Positions 41,795 to 50,540 of a DNA stretch of 64,000 nt are shown in pieces. This DNA comes from Cesiribacter sp. SM1 (lineage in GTDB: Bacteria > Bacteroidota > Bacteroidia > Cytophagales > Cyclobacteriaceae): positions 62,001-126,000 of the forward strand of contig NZ_JAHXBU010000040.1 of the NCBI RefSeq assembly GCF_020178975.1. The letters run 5' to 3'. Each line of letters opens with the position of its first letter. Positions within the stretch are counted from its first letter, which is position 1. The notes below the pieces were generated by a model that worked only from the letters and a program-made list of their open reading frames with translations, was not told where the DNA came from and ran no database searches. The position numbers and the translations under genes were made by a program.

Positions 41795-42673
41795 ATGCCT
41801 AACTTAAAGGAAGTAAAAAACCGGATTGTTTCTGTTACCTCTACTCAGCAGATCACCAAAGCCATGAAAATGGTGGCGGCAGCGAAATTGCGCAGGGCGC
41901 AGGAGGCAATTACGCAAATGCGCCCTTATGCGCAAAAGCTGAATGAAATCCTGCAGAATGTATCTACTGCCCAGGTTGAAACCCCTTTTGCAGAGCAGCG
42001 GGATGTTCAGCGGGTGCTCCTGATTGCGGTTACCTCTGATCGTGGTTTGAGTGGCGCATTCAATGCTAATATCTTCAGAAGGATAAGAATATTGCTTGAT
42101 GAGGAGCTTCGTGGCTACCAGGCACAGGGTACCCTTGAGGTGATGCCTATCGGTAAGAAAGGCCTTGAATACTATAGGCGCCGTGATGTAAAGTCAAATA
42201 CTACGTTTAGTGGTCTGTGGCCAAACCTTAGCTTCGATGAGGCACGCCGTACGGCAGAGTATGCCATGGATGGCTTCCTGGAAAAGCGCTACGATAAGGT
42301 TTTAGTTGTGTATAACGAATTTAAAAACGTTGCTACACAAATTGTACGGGTAGAACAGCTGTTACCGCTGCTGCCTGCAGAACCTGCAACCAACACCGCC
42401 GCAGCCAATATCGATTACATTTTCGAGCCTACAAAAGAAGAAATTGTAACCGAGCTGATCCCGAAGTCTATCAAAATACAGTTTTATAAGATGCTGCTGG
42501 ACTCAAGGGCTTCTGAAGAAGGTGCCCGGATGACAGCCATGGATAAAGCAACTGACAATGCCGGTGAGCTGCTTAAGGAGCTTAAGCTTACTTACAACCG
42601 TACCCGCCAGGCTGCTATTACCAAGGAAATTCTTGAGATTGTGGGTGGTGCCGAAGCACTTAGTAACGGATAA
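41795..42673 (+). CDS. atpG: ATP synthase F1 subunit gamma
   Basis: This 292-residue protein has the conserved N-terminal helix (LKEVKNRIVSVTSTQQITKAMKMVAAAKLRRAQ), the TSDRGLSGAFNANI motif (about residues 77-90) and the C-terminal helix MTAMDKATDNAGELLKELKLTYNRTRQAAITKEI...IVGGAEAL. It is the rotating shaft of F1. It is the last gene of this atp cluster; a strong terminator follows. Confidence 0.98.
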   Translation: MPNLKEVKNRIVSVTSTQQITKAMKMVAAAKLRRAQEAITQMRPYAQKLNEILQNVSTAQVETPFAEQRDVQRVLLIAVTSDRGLSGAFNANIFRRIRILLDEELRGYQAQGTLEVMPIGKKGLEYYRRRDVKSNTTFSGLWPNLSFDEARRTAEYAMDGFLEKRYDKVLVVYNEFKNVATQIVRVEQLLPLLPAEPATNTAAANIDYIFEPTKEEIVTELIPKSIKIQFYKMLLDSRASEEGARMTAMDKATDNAGELLKELKLTYNRTRQAAITKEILEIVGGAEALSNG

Positions 42674-42703
42674 ATCTAAAACTTCTCTGCTCAAAAATAA
42701 TAC

Positions 42704-42734
42704 AAGCCCGTATGTACCTCATACGGGCTTTTTT
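42704..42734 (+). terminator. Intrinsic terminator of the atp operon
   Basis: An 11-bp perfect stem (42704-42714 with 42720-42730) with loop TACCT is followed by TTTT after the TT of the stem. It ends 5 nt before the ATG of the next gene at 42740. Confidence 0.9.
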
Positions 42735-42739
42735 CATGC

Positions 42740-43585
42740 ATGAAGTACCTAAAGTACATATCTGCCTTTTTAATAAAGAGCAATATTTTTATTGCTCTTT
42801 GTGCAATGGCCATTGTACTAACAGGCTATCATATATTGAACAGTGCTGCTGCTGATGAACGGCTTCCTGCTGTAATTGCCATTGTAGGCAGTGCTACTTT
42901 CCTGATTTATAACCTTAGTATTTTTCTGGTAGAACTACGCACTGCCCGTACCACTGCTACTACCAGGGTGCAGTGGTTTAAGCGCTGGAATTACATCATG
43001 TACCCGCTGCTGGCAGGCGCATTGATTCTACTGCTGCTTTCGCTCTGGTTCGTGCCTTTTAGTGTTATCATTTTTTTTGCTCACCTGGGCATTGTGTCGC
43101 TTCTGTACAATGTGCCCGATAAGTACATCCATCAACACTACCGCTCCATCAGAAGTATTCCGCTCATCAAGGTTTTTCTGATTGCTTATGTGTGGGCGGC
43201 GATAGGCAGCTGGCTGCCGGCACTAATGCTACAGATAGCGCTGGCCGATGCAGTACGGTTATTTATAGTGCAGATGCTTTTCATCACAGCCATTACACTG
43301 CCTTTCGATATTCGCGATTACTGGAGAGATGAAAAGAACGAACTGCTTACGATTCCCGGCCTGATAGGAATTAAACAAACCCGCTGGCTTTCTATTGCAT
43401 TGATGGTACTGTATACACTGCTCATGGGGCTGTGGTTTACCGCAACCGTAGCAGCAACAATATTGCTGTGTGCCCTTACAATTCTGCTATTGACTGGGGC
43501 TCATGATACCCGCCCTTACTGGTACTATACAGGCCTGATAGACGGTCTTATAATACTACAGTGTCTGTTCCTTCTTCTTCTATAA
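42740..43585 (+). CDS. Multi-pass membrane protein, UbiA-prenyltransferase-like
   Basis: The 281-residue protein has about nine membrane segments. It resembles the UbiA superfamily in length and layout: a YN motif in the second helix (FLIYNLSIFLVE, about residues 51-62) and an Asp-rich loop, LPFDIRDYWRDEKN (about 190-203), like the second DxxxD motif of UbiA. The first NDxxDxxxD motif is not evident, so prenyltransferase activity is doubtful. It follows the atp terminator with no space for a promoter. Function unknown. Confidence 0.6.
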   Translation: MKYLKYISAFLIKSNIFIALCAMAIVLTGYHILNSAAADERLPAVIAIVGSATFLIYNLSIFLVELRTARTTATTRVQWFKRWNYIMYPLLAGALILLLLSLWFVPFSVIIFFAHLGIVSLLYNVPDKYIHQHYRSIRSIPLIKVFLIAYVWAAIGSWLPALMLQIALADAVRLFIVQMLFITAITLPFDIRDYWRDEKNELLTIPGLIGIKQTRWLSIALMVLYTLLMGLWFTATVAATILLCALTILLLTGAHDTRPYWYYTGLIDGLIILQCLFLLLL

Positions 43586-43720
43586 CTTTTTTATAAAGCT
43601 TCCGTATAAGCCTTTACTCCCTAACAGCCAAAATCCTAAAATTTTATTCAGTTATGTATGCTACCCTGCAAAGGGTAATTGATAAGCTGTGCGCAAAATT
43701 TTTATTATAGAAGGAGAAAA

Positions 43721-45445
43721 ATGAAAGTAAGAATTAATAATAATGTATTTACACTGCTGCTGATATCCATTACCCTGATGGGGATCAGTTGCAACTCTGG
43801 CTCCGGAAGCCAGAGAGGAATGTTCGCAGGCTTGTTTGGCGGCGGCTTTGATGTGGAAGAAATCAATCTTGCCATGTCTGATGAACTCTCTGACAGTACG
43901 GCAATGCTTAGGAACCTGAAAGAGCTTGAATTGCCAAAAGACCTGCAGGAAAGCTTTGCAGATTTTTACAGTAAGCGTAATTACCAGACCGCCTGGGTAG
44001 AAAAAAGGGGATTAAATGATGAAGCTGAAGAACTGCTGGCTGCCATTGAGCAGGCAGGCCAGGATGGGCTTAACAGCGAAGACTATAAGCTGCAGTATCT
44101 CTATCACCTTAAGAAAAAGGTAGAAGATGGTAAAGAAACAGCAGTAGAAGACATTACCAAGCTCGATAAAGAGCTAACGGCTGCTTACCTGAAATTTGCC
44201 AGCCACAAACTAAGCGGACGTGTAAATCCGGAGCGGCTGGATGCACAGTGGAGATCAGATCCCAGAGAAAAAGACCTGGCAGCACACCTGCAAAATGCGC
44301 TGCAGCAAGGTAATATAGAAGCATCGCTTCAGCAACTCCAGCCACAGGATCCTCAGTATGATGCCCTGAAGCAGGCTTATGCCAAGTATAAGAAACTTCT
44401 GGAAGAAAAAGGAGAGTGGCCACAACTGCCTGCTGACCTTACAATTAAAGCAGGAGACAGTACCCAGTATGTGGCAACGCTGCGTGAGCGCCTTGCTGCC
44501 GATGGTTATTTTGATTCCCCTGAGCCTGATAGTATTAAGCAGGTATATGACAGCACGCTTGTAAAAGCGGTTATGCTTTACCAGACAAAAAATGGCCTGG
44601 AACCAGATGGTGTAGTAGGCGGAAAAACCTTAGAGATGTTCAATACTACACTGAAACAGCGCATTACTCAGATACAATTAAACCTGGAGCGTATGCGCTG
44701 GAGTGGCGAAAGGCCCGAAGGACGCTATCTGCTGGTAAATGTACCGCAGTACATGCTCTATATTTATGAGGGTAATAAAAAGGCCATGGATATGAAAGTT
44801 ATTGTAGGAGAAGCCTACAAGTCGGGAACACCGCTGTTTAACGATACGCTGGAGTACATTGTCTTTAGCCCAACCTGGACGGTGCCAAACAGCATTGCCA
44901 CAGAAGAAATGTTGCCAAAGCTCAAAAACGATCCGTCGTACCTGAGTAAGAACAACTTTAAATTATATGAGGGCTGGGATGAAGATGCTGCAGAATTGAA
45001 TGCAGAATCTATTAACTGGAACAAAGTATCGGCCGATAACTTCCCATACAGGATTGTACAGCAACCTGGAGATCATAATGCTTTAGGCCATATTAAGTTT
45101 ATGTTCCCGAACGATCTGGACATATACCTGCACGATACTCCGGCAGACTATCTCTTTAAGAAAGCAGAACGTGATTTCAGCCATGGCTGTATCAGGGTAG
45201 AGCGGCCTGTAGATCTTGCAGTGTACCTGCTGGACGACCCAAGCTGGACTACAGCCAGGGTTGAGCAATCCATGCACCTTCCCGAACCTGAAAATGTAAA
45301 GCTAAATGAAAAAATACCAGTTATTCTGGATTACCGTACCGCATGGGTTGATGACGACGGACGCGTAACCTTTGCCAAGGATATTTATAGCCACGACCAA
45401 AAGCAGATGCAGCGCTTCGATGAGCTGCTGGCCACTAATCAATGA
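43721..45445 (+). CDS. L,D-transpeptidase lipoprotein with a peptidoglycan-binding domain
   Basis: The start at 43721 gives a lipoprotein signal (lipobox MGISC, about residue 25); an ATG at 43679 would add 14 residues. The 574-residue protein has an N-terminal helical scaffold domain (about 60-230, FADFYSKRNYQTAWVEKRGLNDEAEELLAAI), a PG_binding_1 domain (about 245-310, YVATLRERLAADGYF...GLEPDGVVGGKTLEMF) and a YkuD catalytic domain (about 335-530). The catalytic Cys is in SHGCIRVERP (about 490), with the preceding His in IYLHDTP. This is the YcbB/LdtD layout; such enzymes make 3-3 cross-links or attach proteins to peptidoglycan. Confidence 0.94.
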   Translation: MKVRINNNVFTLLLISITLMGISCNSGSGSQRGMFAGLFGGGFDVEEINLAMSDELSDSTAMLRNLKELELPKDLQESFADFYSKRNYQTAWVEKRGLNDEAEELLAAIEQAGQDGLNSEDYKLQYLYHLKKKVEDGKETAVEDITKLDKELTAAYLKFASHKLSGRVNPERLDAQWRSDPREKDLAAHLQNALQQGNIEASLQQLQPQDPQYDALKQAYAKYKKLLEEKGEWPQLPADLTIKAGDSTQYVATLRERLAADGYFDSPEPDSIKQVYDSTLVKAVMLYQTKNGLEPDGVVGGKTLEMFNTTLKQRITQIQLNLERMRWSGERPEGRYLLVNVPQYMLYIYEGNKKAMDMKVIVGEAYKSGTPLFNDTLEYIVFSPTWTVPNSIATEEMLPKLKNDPSYLSKNNFKLYEGWDEDAAELNAESINWNKVSADNFPYRIVQQPGDHNALGHIKFMFPNDLDIYLHDTPADYLFKKAERDFSHGCIRVERPVDLAVYLLDDPSWTTARVEQSMHLPEPENVKLNEKIPVILDYRTAWVDDDGRVTFAKDIYSHDQKQMQRFDELLATNQ

Positions 45446-45471
45446 ATAATTGATATATAAAATTTAAAAGC

Positions 45472-45508
45472 AAGGCACCTTTTGCAGTAGCAGAAGGTGC
45501 CTTTTTTT
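45472..45508 (+). terminator. Intrinsic terminator after the L,D-transpeptidase gene
   Basis: AAGGCACCTT (45472-45481) pairs with AAGGTGCCTT (45494-45503); the inner TTGC/GCAG pairing extends the stem, and T continues to 45508. It lies 26 nt after the stop. Confidence 0.88.
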
Positions 45509-45578
45509 GCACTTATAGAGCCTGAAAATTGTTTTATAAGGGAAAAAAAGATATGTTTTTAGCCTTAACCTATAATCA

Positions 45579-46961
45579 GTGGCAAAATTAAAATCTAGCT
45601 ATTTCTGCCAGAACTGTGGAGCTCAGTCGCCCAAATGGCTGGGGAAATGCCCGGCCTGCGGACAATGGAATACCTACGTAGAAGAAATCCTACAAAAAGA
45701 AGATAAGACCACCAAAAGCTGGCGGCCAGCTAAAGAAGGAACCGGAAGCTATTCGCGCCTAAACCAGCCTATGGCCATTACGGCTATTGAGCCCCGCGCA
45801 GAAGAAAGGTTTGAAACAGCAGATGCAGAATTAAACCGGGTGCTGGGAAGCGGCATAGTACCGGGCTCCCTTGTGCTCATCGGTGGCGAACCAGGCATTG
45901 GTAAATCTACGCTTATGCTCCAGATAGCCACCTCCATGAAACAGTTAAAGGTGCTGTATGTGAGCGGGGAGGAAAGCGAGCAGCAAATTAAAATGCGGGC
46001 AGACCGCATGCAGCGCAACAGCCCCAACTGCTATATTCTTTCAGAAACAAACCTGGAGAACCTCTTTGTGCAGATAGAGGAAATGAAACCGGATCTGCTG
46101 ATCGTGGACTCTATTCAGACCCTGCAGACGGCAAGGGCAGAATCGGCTGCGGGCAGTGTATCGCAGGTGCGGGAATGTACCGGGGAGCTGATGCGCTTTG
46201 CGAAAGAAAGTCATGTGCCGGTGTTTTTAATAGGCCATATTACCAAAGAAGGCTCACTGGCCGGACCAAAGGTGCTGGAGCATATGGTAGATACCGTGCT
46301 ACAGTTTGAGGGCGACCGGCATATGAGTTACCGTATATTGCGCACCATCAAAAACCGCTTTGGCTCTACCTCTGAGCTGGGCATTTACGAAATGACAGGC
46401 GATGGGCTTCGGGAAGTAAGCAACCCATCCGAGATCCTGATCTCGCAAAGAGAAGAAGATCTTGCCGGCGTAACCATTGGCGCTATGCTGGAAGGCAACC
46501 GCCCGCTCATGATAGAAATTCAGAGCCTGGTGAGCCCCGCTACCTACGGTACCCCACAGCGTAGCAGTACAGGCTACGATAACAAGAGGTTACAAATGTT
46601 ACTGGCAGTGCTGGAGAAGAGAGGGGGCTTTCGGCTTGGCGTGCATGATGTATTCCTGAACATTGCCGGTGGTTTAAAAGTAGAAGATCCTGCTATAGAC
46701 CTGGCAGTATGTTCATCGCTCATCTCTTCCTTAAAGGATGTGTCCATCAGCGGACGTGTTGCTTTTGCTGCAGAGGTAGGCCTGGGAGGAGAGGTGCGGG
46801 CGGTAAACAGGATTGAAAGCCGCATCAGCGAAGCCGAAAAGCTGGGTTTCCAAGAAATCTACATCAGTAAATTCAACAAAAAAGGTCTGAACATAAAAGA
46901 TTACCAGATCAAAGTGCATGCCGTTAGCAAGCTGGAGGAAGTATTCAGGATGCTGGTATAA
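45579..46961 (+). CDS. radA: DNA repair protein RadA (Sms)
   Basis: This 460-residue protein starts with GTG at 45579; no in-frame ATG is close. The N-terminal zinc finger is FCQNCGAQSPKWLGKCPACGQW (CxxC...CxxC, residues 9-30). The RecA-like ATPase has Walker A GGEPGIGKST (about 101-110) and the RadA-specific KNRFGST motif (about 258). The C-terminal Lon-protease-like domain has DVFLNIAGGLKVEDPAIDLAV. RadA is a helicase that drives branch migration in recombination. Normal length. Confidence 0.97.
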   Translation: MAKLKSSYFCQNCGAQSPKWLGKCPACGQWNTYVEEILQKEDKTTKSWRPAKEGTGSYSRLNQPMAITAIEPRAEERFETADAELNRVLGSGIVPGSLVLIGGEPGIGKSTLMLQIATSMKQLKVLYVSGEESEQQIKMRADRMQRNSPNCYILSETNLENLFVQIEEMKPDLLIVDSIQTLQTARAESAAGSVSQVRECTGELMRFAKESHVPVFLIGHITKEGSLAGPKVLEHMVDTVLQFEGDRHMSYRILRTIKNRFGSTSELGIYEMTGDGLREVSNPSEILISQREEDLAGVTIGAMLEGNRPLMIEIQSLVSPATYGTPQRSSTGYDNKRLQMLLAVLEKRGGFRLGVHDVFLNIAGGLKVEDPAIDLAVCSSLISSLKDVSISGRVAFAAEVGLGGEVRAVNRIESRISEAEKLGFQEIYISKFNKKGLNIKDYQIKVHAVSKLEEVFRMLV

Positions 46962-46988
46962 TTATGAAGCAGCATTGTTCGGTATAAA

Positions 46989-47022
46989 CTAAAGGCAGAG
47001 CCCGAATAGGTTCTGCCTTTAG
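46989..47022. terminator. Bidirectional terminator between radA and the hydrolase gene
   Basis: A 14-bp stem with one G-T pair (46989-47002 with 47009-47022) and a 6-nt loop lies between two convergent genes (radA stop 46961, hydrolase stop 47077). Both flanks are AT-rich. Confidence 0.75.
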
Positions 47023-47076
47023 TTATACATTGTACATTAGCCCGCCTGTTACAGGCAAATAATTTTAAGGGCTTAT

Positions 47077-48054
47077 CTATTCCTCTGCTACTTGTGTCCC
47101 TACCTGTATGGCATTAACCACCCAATCTTTAAATGCCTGCTGATAAACTTCTGAATAGGGAATGTCTTCCAGGCTGTCATCGTAGCAGAAAGGTAGCTTT
47201 CTAAAGCTGTGGTCTGCCTCAGGTATTGTCTGATGCTGAATATGCGGAGGAATGCCATCGGGAAAAATTTCAGACAGCGCCTGTTCGCTCCATTCAGGAT
47301 TTACGAGCTTATCATTTTCAGCAAACAGGAAAAGGAAGGGTACTTGTATATTTCTGATATCAGCAGCGGGTTCAAACTTCCTGATGCGCCTTAGTTGCTT
47401 CCAGTTTTCTTTCAGGGGAAAAACAGAGGTAAACAAAAGGATATTATTGGTTTTTCTTTCGGCTGTTTGCAGTGCCTCAATAGGGTCGTACTGTTTGCAC
47501 ATCAGGTTGCCCATATGATCGTTGAGCAATTGCTTTCTAACACCAAAGGTTGGTCCGGCCAGGCTAACGGCAAAAGCAACATCATAGGGGTAGCGGCTGG
47601 CAACCAGCTGCGCAATCCATCCTCCCTGGCTGTGCCCAACCACACCAATGCGGCTCGAATCTATGGCAGGATGCTGCTTTAAGAAATCAATTGCCGCCTT
47701 TGCATCTGCTGTACGGTCGTTAAAATCTGCCTTAAACCAGCTTCCTTCAGAAGAGCCAATGCCCCGCTTATCAAAGTAGAAAACAGCAATGCCCTCGGGA
47801 AGCAGTAAATCTTCTAAGTTTTCCTGCCCCCACTCTTTATAATTTGTACGGTACGACGAATTTGCCCCCGAACCAACCAGTAATATTACAACCGGTACTC
47901 TTTCGTTTTTAACAGGCAGCAGCAGTTTACCATACAGGCTAAGCTTACCACTTTTGAACTGAGCTGCTACATGAGTGGTGTCTGTGGCAAAACTTAGGGT
48001 GTTGCAGAGCAATGCAAGCATCAATATTGATAAGTACTTAGCTGAGCCTTTCAT
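47077..48054 (-). CDS. Secreted alpha/beta hydrolase (esterase/peptidase-like)
   Basis: This 325-residue protein has a signal peptide (MKGSAKYLSILMLALLCNTLSFA). The alpha/beta-hydrolase core shows VILLVGSGANSSYRT (oxyanion-hole strand), FYFDKRGIGSSEGSW, the nucleophile elbow VVGHSQGGWIA (Ser near residue 140), an acid region LFLFAENDKLVNPEWSE and the catalytic His in PEADHSFRKLPF (near 290). It should act in the periplasm or outside the cell on an ester or amide; the substrate is unknown. It forms a single-gene unit. Confidence 0.9.
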   Translation of the reverse strand: MKGSAKYLSILMLALLCNTLSFATDTTHVAAQFKSGKLSLYGKLLLPVKNERVPVVILLVGSGANSSYRTNYKEWGQENLEDLLLPEGIAVFYFDKRGIGSSEGSWFKADFNDRTADAKAAIDFLKQHPAIDSSRIGVVGHSQGGWIAQLVASRYPYDVAFAVSLAGPTFGVRKQLLNDHMGNLMCKQYDPIEALQTAERKTNNILLFTSVFPLKENWKQLRRIRKFEPAADIRNIQVPFLFLFAENDKLVNPEWSEQALSEIFPDGIPPHIQHQTIPEADHSFRKLPFCYDDSLEDIPYSEVYQQAFKDWVVNAIQVGTQVAEE

Positions 48055-48442
48055 GTTTTAAGATTTACTGCAATATTACTATTAATGAGTAGTTTATTAT
48101 AAAAACAGGGGGCAGAGGTAAGTTAAAAGCAAAAATTGCTGTGATAAAGAGATAGAATAACCAATTTATTAACAGCATTTTAGGTGCTGATGATAAAGTG
48201 TTACTTTAATAATTCCTGCTCAAATACACCTGAACAAGGTATTTATACTACTTACAGGCAGGTTGTAGGGCAGTTAGTGGGGCCGAAATGTTTGTTTACC
48301 TTTTTACAGGTGTAGTGATGTTTTTCCTCTAAAGTACAAAATAGGAAAAGAGACAGCTTCCGGAGCAGGGCAGAGTAAGCCAGGCGGGGGTTCGGCACAA
48401 CCAACTTTAGCCAAACCGGTATATTATATTTTAGTAGTCTGC
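48055..48442. other. Non-coding gap upstream of the hydrolase gene
   Basis: This AT-rich stretch lies between the divergent-facing start of the hydrolase gene (48054) and the purE terminator. I see no coding frame, RNA gene or exact TAnnTTTG element that is well placed for the hydrolase. It probably holds its promoter and little else. Confidence 0.5.
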
Positions 48443-48482
48443 TAAAAAGCAGAAGGGCCTGCTTTATTAGCAGGCCCTTCTG
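48443..48482 (-). terminator. Intrinsic terminator of the purK-purE transcript
   Basis: A 14-bp perfect stem (48450-48463 with 48469-48482) with a 5-nt loop is followed on the minus strand by CTTTTTAG (complement of 48442-48449). It lies 45 nt beyond the purE stop. Confidence 0.9.
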
Positions 48483-48527
48483 TTAAAGAGGCAATGTTAA
48501 CTTGCCCAAAGTTTAGCAGAGGTAAAA

Positions 48528-49064
48528 CTAACTGTGGGTAAAGCCTATTTTGCCACCTTTGTAGTTCTGGCTCTCAACTTTAGCGGCCATTTCTTCTACC
48601 TTCTGGCGCAGCTCTTCTTTATACTCATCCAGGCGCTTGGCTACTTCTTTATTGCTGGAGCCAACAATCTGGGCAGCCAGAATACCGGCGTTTTTTGCCC
48701 CGTTAAGGGCCACGGTAGCCACCGGTACACCACCCGGCATTTGCAGAATGCTTAATACTGAGTCCCAGCCATCTATAGAGTTGCTGCTCTTTACCGGCAC
48801 GCCAATAACGGGCAGGGAAGTTAAGCTTGCGACCATACCTGGCAGGTGGGCTGCACCGCCGGCGCCGGCTACAATTACTTTTATTCCGCGTTCCCTTGCC
48901 TGCTGTGCATATTCGATCATGCGCAAAGGAGTACGGTGAGCTGATACAATGCTCATCTCATAGGGAATATCAAACTGCTCGAGCATCTGGGCAGCTTCAT
49001 GCATTACAGGCATATCGGACTGGCTGCCCATGATAATGCCAACTATTGGAGTACTCTTGCTCAT
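48528..49064 (-). CDS. purE: N5-carboxyaminoimidazole ribonucleotide mutase
   Basis: This 178-residue protein is class I PurE. The nucleotide-binding loop is IMGSQSDMPVMHEA (about residues 11-24), the catalytic region SAHRTPLRMIEYA (about 41-53), and AGAGGAAHLPGMVASLT (about 68-84) contains the active-site loop. It converts N5-CAIR to CAIR in purine synthesis. The ATG overlaps the purK stop (ATGA), so both are co-translated. Confidence 0.98.
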   Translation of the reverse strand: MSKSTPIVGIIMGSQSDMPVMHEAAQMLEQFDIPYEMSIVSAHRTPLRMIEYAQQARERGIKVIVAGAGGAAHLPGMVASLTSLPVIGVPVKSSNSIDGWDSVLSILQMPGGVPVATVALNGAKNAGILAAQIVGSSNKEVAKRLDEYKEELRQKVEEMAAKVESQNYKGGKIGFTHS

Positions 49065-50197
49065 GCTATAATTTTTAAAGTGTCTTTTACAAAAGTTGCT
49101 TTTTCCCGCAGGCGGTCCAGGTCGGTATCAACAATGGTAACATGGCCCATTTTGCGGAATGGCTTGGTTAATTTCTTACCGTACAAATGCACATGCACAC
49201 CGCTTAGCTGCAGTACTTCTTCCATGCCGGTATAGCGTGCCGTACCGCTGTAACCAGCCTCTCCCAGCAGGTTTACCATGGCCGAAGGTATTTTAGCTGC
49301 AGTATCGCCCAGTGGCAGACCCAGAATGGCCCGCAGGTGCTGCTCATACTGCGAAGTTAAATTTGCTTCTATGGTCTGGTGTCCGCTGTTGTGCGGACGC
49401 GGGGCCACTTCGTTCACCAGCACAGCGCCATCGGTGGTAACAAACATTTCTACTGCCAGTAAGCCAACAATATTCAGTTCACGGGCTACTTTCAGCGCTA
49501 TTTGTTCTGCTTCCTGAACCACCCCGGCTGCCAGGCGGGCAGGCGCAAAAAGGTACTCCACCAGGTTATGTTCGGGGTGGAACACCATTTCTACGGCAGG
49601 AAAGGCTTTTTCCTCACCCAGGGTATTACGTGCAACAATCACTGAAATCTCTGTCTGGAACTGGACCAGCTTTTCCAGCAAACCGGGCTTATCGAAAGCT
49701 TTTTCCAGATCCAGGGCATCATTGAGTCTTTGTACCCCGCGGCCATCGTAACCCTCCCTGCCCAGTTTGTGCATTGCCGGCAAAAAATCGAGGTGCTTGC
49801 TAACCTCCTGCCGGTTTTCTGTAAGAATAAAATCTGCAGTAGGGATGCCCTTATCCGTGAAGAACTGCTTTTGGGTACGCTTATCCTGAATCAGCGCTAT
49901 CACCTCCGGTTGTGGGAATACCTGTTTGCCCAGCTGCTGCAGGGCTTTGAGTGCTTCTACATTTACATTTTCGATTTCTATGGTTAGCAGGTCAAACTGT
50001 TTGCCCCATTCCAGAACAGTATTGTAATCGGTAAGGGAGCCCTGTGTAAAAGAGCTTGCCAGCTGGTGGCAGGGAGCCTGTGGGTCGGGATCGAGCATGT
50101 GCAGCTCCAGGTTATAATCTACTGCCGATTGTATGAGCATACGTCCCAGCTGGCCGCCGCCCAGTACACCCACTTTGATTTCTTGATTAAACGCCAT
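49061..50197 (-). CDS. purK: 5-(carboxyamino)imidazole ribonucleotide synthase
   Basis: The ATG at 50197 (MAFNQEIKVGVLGGGQLGRML) is preferred over an in-frame start 12 nt upstream. The 378-residue ATP-grasp enzyme has VLGGGQLGRML at the N-terminus, TDFIL/KLGREGYDGRGVQRL (ATP-binding, about residues 145-160), NTLGEEKAFPAVEMVFH and the metal-binding VLVNEVAPRPHNSGHQTIEA (about 262-281). It makes N5-CAIR from AIR, bicarbonate and ATP, feeding PurE. The leader is unusually long (about 180 nt) if the promoter at 50384-50391 is used. Confidence 0.97.
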   Translation of the reverse strand: MAFNQEIKVGVLGGGQLGRMLIQSAVDYNLELHMLDPDPQAPCHQLASSFTQGSLTDYNTVLEWGKQFDLLTIEIENVNVEALKALQQLGKQVFPQPEVIALIQDKRTQKQFFTDKGIPTADFILTENRQEVSKHLDFLPAMHKLGREGYDGRGVQRLNDALDLEKAFDKPGLLEKLVQFQTEISVIVARNTLGEEKAFPAVEMVFHPEHNLVEYLFAPARLAAGVVQEAEQIALKVARELNIVGLLAVEMFVTTDGAVLVNEVAPRPHNSGHQTIEANLTSQYEQHLRAILGLPLGDTAAKIPSAMVNLLGEAGYSGTARYTGMEEVLQLSGVHVHLYGKKLTKPFRKMGHVTIVDTDLDRLREKATFVKDTLKIIA

Positions 50198-50383
50198 TGC
50201 AATTAACAAGTACAGTACAACGTATAAGGTATTTAGTATTTTACGCTATAACAGGGCGGGTAGATCCAGGTGAAATTGCACACATCCGGCTGCTATCATT
50301 ACCCAGTCTTTAATCCCGTGAGTAAAACTACTGTTAACGAGCCTCACGATGAATGATCTGCGCTGAACCCTGTTAGAATTGCA

Positions 50384-50391
50384 CAAAGATA
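50384..50391 (-). promoter_or_regulatory. Putative -7 element for purK-purE
   Basis: On the minus strand this reads TATCTTTG, an exact TAnnTTTG. The 331-bp gap 50198-50540 holds it and the divergent element at 50442. If it is used, the purK leader is about 180 nt and has room for an RNA regulator, but I could not match it to a known riboswitch class. Confidence 0.4.
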
Positions 50392-50441
50392 AGTTATTTT
50401 TATGGCAGTAGGCGTTTAGGCGCGATCCCTGCATTAAATTA

Positions 50442-50449
50442 TACCTTTG
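50442..50449 (+). promoter_or_regulatory. Putative -7 element for coaX
   Basis: TACCTTTG is an exact TAnnTTTG, 91 nt before the coaX ATG at 50541. No clear TTG at -33. It is divergent from the element at 50384-50391 and 50 bp from it. Confidence 0.4.
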
Positions 50450-50540
50450 CAGCTTTACGCACAACGGCTTGCTGAGGAGAGTGTTTGTGCCAAAACTGTA
50501 TACCGCCACCTATATGTTAACCCCTTTTCATTAGTTCAAT

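Noticed and set aside
47077-50197. Horizontal transfer island
   Set aside because: Codon and base composition look like the rest of the window, and no integrase, tRNA or flanking repeats are present.
50246-50509. 87-codon minus-strand frame upstream of purK
   Set aside because: It lies in the likely divergent promoter region, has no recognisable domain and its start is upstream of the putative purK promoter.
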